A DNA stretch of 8,648 bases, from assembly GCA_001828295.1 (NCBI GenBank), contig MHYI01000132.1:1-8648 (forward strand), in the 5' to 3' direction. The DNA comes from Planctomycetes bacterium RBG_16_41_13. Its GTDB lineage: Bacteria > Planctomycetota > Brocadiia > Brocadiales > Brocadiaceae. A model generated the notes under the pieces. The model searched no databases. It was not told where the DNA came from and worked only from the letters and a program-made list of their open reading frames with translations. This document shows, in pieces, positions 5,302 through 8,648 of this stretch (position 1 is the first letter of the stretch; each line of letters begins with the position of its first letter). A program made the translations under genes and the position numbers.

Positions 5302-5599
5302 ATGCGTAAAAAAGAAGCATTAAAATTGTTGGCGAATAAATGTATTGCAATACTCATTAACAAATATCATGTTAAAAAAGTCTTCCCTATAGGATCGCTT
5401 GTACATGGTATTGTCCATGAAAGGTCTGATATTGATTTGGTTGTTGAAGGGTTGCCTTCAGAGTTTTATATAAAAGCGCTGTCGGAATTGAACGACCTCC
5501 TGCCCCCCAGGTGTCGAAATTAATCTTATTCCATTTGAAGATGCCTTTGAAAGTTTAAAGGAAAAAACAATAAAGGAAGGGGAACTTGTTTACGGATAG
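5302..5599 (+). pseudogene. mntA: MntA-type nucleotidyltransferase antitoxin, frameshifted
   Basis: The start ATG has GAGGAG 7 nt upstream. Residues 1-69 show the minimal nucleotidyltransferase motif: G31-S32 in FPIGSLVHG, and D43-x-D45 in RSDIDLVV. In the MntA/HepT toxin-antitoxin family this enzyme adds AMP to the HEPN toxin and neutralises it. The frame breaks at a run of six C (5503-5508). With five C the protein continues PPGVEINLIPFEDAFES and so on to TAG 5597-5599, giving about 98 residues, the usual family size. As written, it stops at 5521-5523. The tail overlaps the HepT-like frame by 14 nt, as is common in this pair. A homopolymer sequencing error is possible, but the decayed partner favours true loss. 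Confidence 0.8.
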
Positions 5600-5744
5600 G
5601 GAACAACTGAAGAAGGACATTGAAATATAACTCGAAAATCTGCAAAAGGATCGTACAAGAGATGGAGAAGACTGGCATAAACAATTGCAAAGACAGATGG
5701 CAATCCCTTATAAGGGAGTAAGAAGAGAGGTGGCAAATTTCTGA
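5586..5744 (+). pseudogene. hepT: HepT-like HEPN toxin, internally deleted
   Basis: From TTG 5586 the frame reads LFTDREQLKKDIEI, then a stop (TAA 5628-5630 region), LENLQK, and later EDWHKQLQRQMAIPYKGVRREV up to TGA 5742-5744. The first part matches the N-terminal helix of HepT-like HEPN proteins (xLKKDIExNLxxLQKIVxEM). DWHKQLxxQMA..xxGVRxxV is the family's central motif. The residues that should separate them (about 60) and the RNase motif near the C-terminus (RxxxxH) are missing. One base inserted after LQK also allows the alternative reading IVQEMEKTG, so the N-terminal helix partly survives in another frame. The overlap with the MntA frame supports the pairing. It is clearly dead as a ribonuclease. 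Confidence 0.7.
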
Positions 5745-5759
5745 AACCTTTGATTTTAT

Positions 5760-5837
<78 letters not shown>

Positions 5838-5845
5838 CTTTGGGA

Positions 5846-5874
5846 ATACTATCTTATTTTTCATCTATTATCAA
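5846..5874 (-). promoter_or_regulatory. Promoter of tRNA-Pro
   Basis: On the minus strand TTGATA (5874-5869) and TAGTAT (5851-5846) are separated by exactly 17 nt, matching the sigma-70 consensus at 5/6 and 4/6. The predicted start lies only a few bases before the mature tRNA 5' end at 5836. The position and spacing make it credible. Confidence 0.5.
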
Positions 5875-6067
5875 CTTTAAATCTCTTCATTAATAGATGT
5901 GTTGATTTTTGTGAACATGAGATGAAGGGAAATGGTTCGGTGCTGCAGTGCGGTATATTGCCTCTATTTTACAGAGGGACACCGCTTGTTTTGTCTTTTA
6001 TAAAGCAAAAAAATTACAGTGGCGGGTATTTTGCCTTTTTCTTCCTGCAGGGAAAAAAGTTGTCTCG
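5875..6067. other. Spacer between tRNA-Pro and the DUF3786 gene
   Basis: No gene is supported. Apart from the 5950-5998 hairpin, an imperfect palindrome centred on CTGCAG at about 6036-6060 (CTTTTTCTTCCTGCAGGGA followed by AAAAAG) lies just downstream of the DUF3786 stop. It might stop that transcript, but no T-run follows on the minus strand. Confidence 0.35.
5950..5998 (+). terminator. Candidate plus-strand terminator or structured RNA
   Basis: GCGGT (5950-5954) pairs with ACCGC (5981-5985), and inside it CCTCT (5961-5965) pairs with AGAGG (5973-5977) around ATTTTAC. The plus strand continues with TTGTTTTGTCTTTT, a broken U-tract. It could terminate readthrough from the plus-strand relic genes before the convergent DUF3786 gene, or be the 3' end of an unannotated small RNA. 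The internal loop is asymmetric, so the fold is only moderately convincing. Confidence 0.35.
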
Positions 6068-6841
6068 TTAGTGAGCAAAAATTTCCACAAATCTTTCAAC
6101 AAGATAAGCCAGATATTCTATATCGATATAATCTTCTGCACTACTATCAAGAAACAATTTACAACTAGCCGGAAATTCATCGTCTGCATCCCAAAAACAC
6201 ATATACAAGGGTATCCTTGGCAACAAACCAAATTGATAAATATAATCGGCCTTCATTTGCCCTTGTGCAGCAACCCCACCCAATTCCTTACATCGAATTA
6301 TCAATCCTTGTTTATTGTCATTGAATTTTGTGGCAATTTTCTCTTCGGCGTTCCGCTGAAATGCTTTAACGTGTGAAGCGGTATTTGGAAAATATCCCAA
6401 TGTGACCCATTCACCGGTTAAAGGTCTGCTGCCCTGCCTGCGCACATAATCATAAATAATAATTTTGGACCACGAATCAAGACAATATGTATCCTTTTCA
6501 TATAAACCTTTTCTGCGAATCTCATATGGTTTATTTATCATTTTAAGCGTTATACTCTCTTCGCCATCCTTAATCTCATACCCGCCGCCAATTGCATCGC
6601 TTGCATCCTTAAAATTCACACGTTTCACCACATCTTCTAATTCATAACTTACACGACTGTAATTATCGTCCATGGTAGCTACGGGTTTATTTAACGCAAG
6701 TTTACTGTCTTTGTTTGCAACATATGGACAATCTTGTGTTCTACGTTGAGAGTTCATTACTTTAAGTGCAAAGGCGGTACAAGTTGCGTCTCCACATTCA
6801 CCACAATTTGTCTTTGGCAGTTTTTTATATATTTCAATCAT
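6068..6841 (-). CDS. 4Fe-4S domain / DUF3786 protein
   Basis: This 257-residue protein has two parts. Residues 8-39 hold the Fe-S signature LPKTNCGECG-DATC...DCP, with cysteines at 13, 16, 21 and 38. It is the CxxCxxxxC-x16-C pattern of the N-terminal domain of the corrinoid iron-sulfur protein large subunit and related reductive activators. From about residue 55 to the end the sequence fits DUF3786, with motifs such as DSWSKIIIYDYV, PLTGEWVTLGYFPNTASH and PLYMCFWDADDEFPA. The fusion is known mainly from anaerobes that use corrinoid or acetyl-CoA pathway enzymes; its function is not established. It has no signal peptide or membrane segment. The ATG at 6841-6839 lacks an obvious Shine-Dalgarno sequence. 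A strong terminator separates it from the upstream dikinase gene, so it should have its own promoter, perhaps around TATATATT at 6856-6863. Confidence 0.85.
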   Translation of the reverse strand: MIEIYKKLPKTNCGECGDATCTAFALKVMNSQRRTQDCPYVANKDSKLALNKPVATMDDNYSRVSYELEDVVKRVNFKDASDAIGGGYEIKDGEESITLKMINKPYEIRRKGLYEKDTYCLDSWSKIIIYDYVRRQGSRPLTGEWVTLGYFPNTASHVKAFQRNAEEKIATKFNDNKQGLIIRCKELGGVAAQGQMKADYIYQFGLLPRIPLYMCFWDADDEFPASCKLFLDSSAEDYIDIEYLAYLVERFVEIFAH

Positions 6842-6908
6842 ACTGTTGTATTCAATATATACAGAAAGAACCGGATTTCATGCATTAACAGGTATTTTTT
6901 CCGTCATA

Positions 6909-6950
6909 ACACAAAAGGCATCCTTCTTAAAGTAAGGATGCCTTTTGTGT
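6909..6950 (-). terminator. Strong intrinsic terminator of ppdK
   Basis: ACACAAAAGGCATCCTT (6909-6925) and AAGGATGCCTTTTGTGT (6934-6950) are a perfect 17-bp inverted repeat with an 8-nt loop. It sits about 30 bp downstream of the dikinase stop codon on the minus strand. CCTTTTGTGT in the 3' arm provides a U-rich stretch on either strand. It insulates the DUF3786 gene from ppdK transcription. Confidence 0.8.
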
Positions 6951-6979
6951 CACGATTATTCTAAAATTAAATTTTCTGA

Positions 6980-8648
6980 TTAAATTGTCGCACGTGATAA
7001 AGGTTGCTCTAGTGCTGCCTGTGCAGCGGCAAGACGGGCTATTGGTACCCTGAAGGGAGAGCAACTTACGTAATCCATACCTATCCCATGGCAAAAGGAA
7101 ACTGTTTGAGGATTTCCCCCGTGTTCCCCGCAAATTCCAATTTTCAATTCTTTTCTCGTGCTTCTCCCGCCATTAATACCTATTTGAATCAACTTCCCAA
7201 CACCCTCCTGATCCAAAACCTGAAAAGGGTCCTTCTCCAATATTTCATTATCAATATACTCCGGAACGAAAGATCCAACATCATCACGACTAAAACCAAA
7301 GGTCATCTGCGTTAAGTCATTCGTCCCAAAGGAAAAGAACTCAGCATGTCTTGCAATATTATCTGCTATTAAAGCTGCCCGTGGCAATTCGATCATTGTT
7401 CCTATAAGGTAATTTACCTTTACACCTTTTTTCTCCATTATTTCTTTTGCATTTTTTTGAATCAACTCTTTTAAGATAATTAATTCTTTTTCAGTACTAA
7501 TAAGGGGCAACATTATTTCCGGATAAATGACGATACCCTTTTTTTTCATGTTACATGCAGCCTCGATAATTGCCTGTACCTGCATCTCATATATTTCGGG
7601 ATAGGTAATACCAAGCCTGCATCCCCTATGGCCAAGCATAGGATTTAGTTCGTGAAGCGCCGAAACTTTTTCCTGTATTTCCTGAAAACTAATTTTCATC
7701 CGCTTTGCTATTTCTCTTTGATTATTTTCCTCTTGAGGCAAAAATTCATGAAGGGGAGGGTCCAGAAGACGGATAGTCACAGGAAGCCCATCCATCTCTT
7801 TAAAAATCTGTTCAAAGTCTCTGCGTTGCATAGGAAGCAATTTCTTCAATGCAGACATATATGCCGCCATTGGATATTTAATTTCATTCTGTACCTTTGC
7901 TAAATCTTTTTTAAGAACATTTATTTTGTTGTTTTGTGCATTACTTATTTCTTTTTGGATACAATCAATTTTAATTTTCAAATTTTTCACATCCGGGGCG
8001 GAAAGAATCATTTGCCGGACAAAATCAATTCTATTCTCGCCAAAAAACATGTGTTCCGTTCTGCAGAGTCCTATGCCTTCCGCGCCAAACTCGCGCGCCT
8101 TCCGCGCATCTGTCTGAGTGTCTGCGTTAGTTCTCACTTTCAACTTTCTTATCTCATCCGCCCAAGTCATGAGTGTGGCAAAATCATCGCTAAGTTTGGG
8201 TACAAGAGTTGCCACATTCCCCATCATTACCTCACCGCTGCTGCCATCTAATGAAATAAACGTCCCTTCCCTTATCACCTTGCCATTTACCTTAAAAAGC
8301 TGCTTTTTATAATCCACATGTATAGCACTACAACCAGCGATACAACATTTACCCATTCCCCGCGCAACCACAGCAGCGTGGGAAGTCATACCGCCGCTGG
8401 TAGTAAGAATTCCTTGAGAAACATGCATTCCTCCAATGTCTTCCGGAGAAGTTTCTTTCCTGACGAGGATTACCTGTTCATTTTTCTCGGCCAGTCTTTC
8501 TGCCTGTTCAGCGCTAAAAACGACCTTGCCAGTGGCCGCTCCGGGAGAAGCAGGCAGACCTTCTGCTATTACTTCTCTTTTTGCCTTAGGATCAAAAGTG
8601 GGGTGCAATAACTGGTCGAGTTGATTAGGATCAATTCTGGAAATAGCC
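6980..8648 (-). CDS. ppdK: Pyruvate, phosphate dikinase (C-terminal part; 5' end outside window)
   Basis: PPDK interconverts pyruvate + ATP + Pi and PEP + AMP + PPi through a swivelling phosphohistidine domain. The frame is open to the window edge (AISRIDPNQLDQLLHPTFDP), so no start is visible and the N-terminal ATP-grasp domain lies outside. Numbering from the edge gives 555 visible residues. The phosphohistidine motif GGMTSHAAVVARG has H90. The TIM-barrel PEP/pyruvate domain contains LCRTEHMFF, LLPMQRRDF, LHELNPMLGHRG, FGTNDLTQMTFGFSRDD and GICGEHGGNP, with the catalytic Cys at about 506. Between MILS and LLPMQ about 37 extra, mostly charged residues (roughly 217-265) form a probable coiled-coil insertion. 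The gene is cytoplasmic, used in pyrophosphate-linked glycolysis or gluconeogenesis in anaerobes. It ends at TAA 6982-6980, followed by a strong terminator. Confidence 0.96.
   Translation of the reverse strand, partial: AISRIDPNQLDQLLHPTFDPKAKREVIAEGLPASPGAATGKVVFSAEQAERLAEKNEQVILVRKETSPEDIGGMHVSQGILTTSGGMTSHAAVVARGMGKCCIAGCSAIHVDYKKQLFKVNGKVIREGTFISLDGSSGEVMMGNVATLVPKLSDDFATLMTWADEIRKLKVRTNADTQTDARKAREFGAEGIGLCRTEHMFFGENRIDFVRQMILSAPDVKNLKIKIDCIQKEISNAQNNKINVLKKDLAKVQNEIKYPMAAYMSALKKLLPMQRRDFEQIFKEMDGLPVTIRLLDPPLHEFLPQEENNQREIAKRMKISFQEIQEKVSALHELNPMLGHRGCRLGITYPEIYEMQVQAIIEAACNMKKKGIVIYPEIMLPLISTEKELIILKELIQKNAKEIMEKKGVKVNYLIGTMIELPRAALIADNIARHAEFFSFGTNDLTQMTFGFSRDDVGSFVPEYIDNEILEKDPFQVLDQEGVGKLIQIGINGGRSTRKELKIGICGEHGGNPQTVSFCHGIGMDYVSCSPFRVPIARLAAAQAALEQPLSRATI

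Noticed and set aside
5948..6376. Plus-strand frame antisense to the DUF3786 gene
   Set aside because: It overlaps a well-supported gene on the opposite strand and its composition is not protein-like.
7934..8251. Long plus-strand frame antisense to ppdK
   Set aside because: Shadow of a strongly conserved coding gene on the other strand; no start signals.

Overview
The window looks like a low-GC chromosomal segment from an anaerobic, Gram-negative bacterium. It carries a rubredoxin/rubrerythrin oxidative-stress cluster, a periplasmic tetraheme cytochrome c, a corrinoid-protein-like Fe-S domain fused to DUF3786, and pyruvate phosphate dikinase. This combination would fit an anammox-type planctomycete (Brocadia/Kuenenia relatives) or a deltaproteobacterium-like anaerobe. 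That assignment is inference only, because the window contains no phylogenetic marker other than a tRNA.

Left part (1-2621). The right end of a small palindromic mobile element (1-90) abuts the tail of what may be a transposase relic. Next come four tightly packed minus-strand genes, transcribed in the order rubredoxin (2621-2460), tetraheme cytochrome c (2460-1834), thioredoxin-reductase-like flavoprotein (1837-893) and a stand-alone ferritin-like/rubrerythrin diiron protein (830-387). The first three overlap by 1 and 4 nt, so they almost certainly form an operon. The likely theme is electron delivery to a peroxide- or oxygen-detoxifying diiron protein.

Middle part (about 2620-5760). This is a graveyard of plus-strand gene fragments. 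It holds a diverged copy of the mobile element, a Lon-protease shred, and an apparently intact 32-residue Lys-rich microprotein gene. After these come a truncated DUF2779 nuclease-like gene and a complete 138-bp MITE with 24-bp perfect inverted repeats and an 8-bp target duplication. The first and last genes of a BREX phage-defence locus follow (a BrxA N-terminal piece and a BrxL C-terminal piece, almost touching), then a frameshifted MntA nucleotidyltransferase and a deleted HepT/HEPN toxin. The decay stops 16 bp before the 3' end of a tRNA-Pro(GGG) gene, so this is probably the remains of a tRNA-linked defence island.

Right part (5760-8648). The minus-strand tRNA-Pro, with encoded CCA and a good promoter, is followed by a minus-strand Fe-S/DUF3786 gene, a very strong hairpin terminator (6909-6950), and the C-terminal two thirds of pyruvate phosphate dikinase running off the right edge. 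The dikinase carries a charged, probably coiled-coil insertion. The most notable content is the BREX deletion scar together with the mobile-element family whose ends and target duplication match the IS66 pattern.
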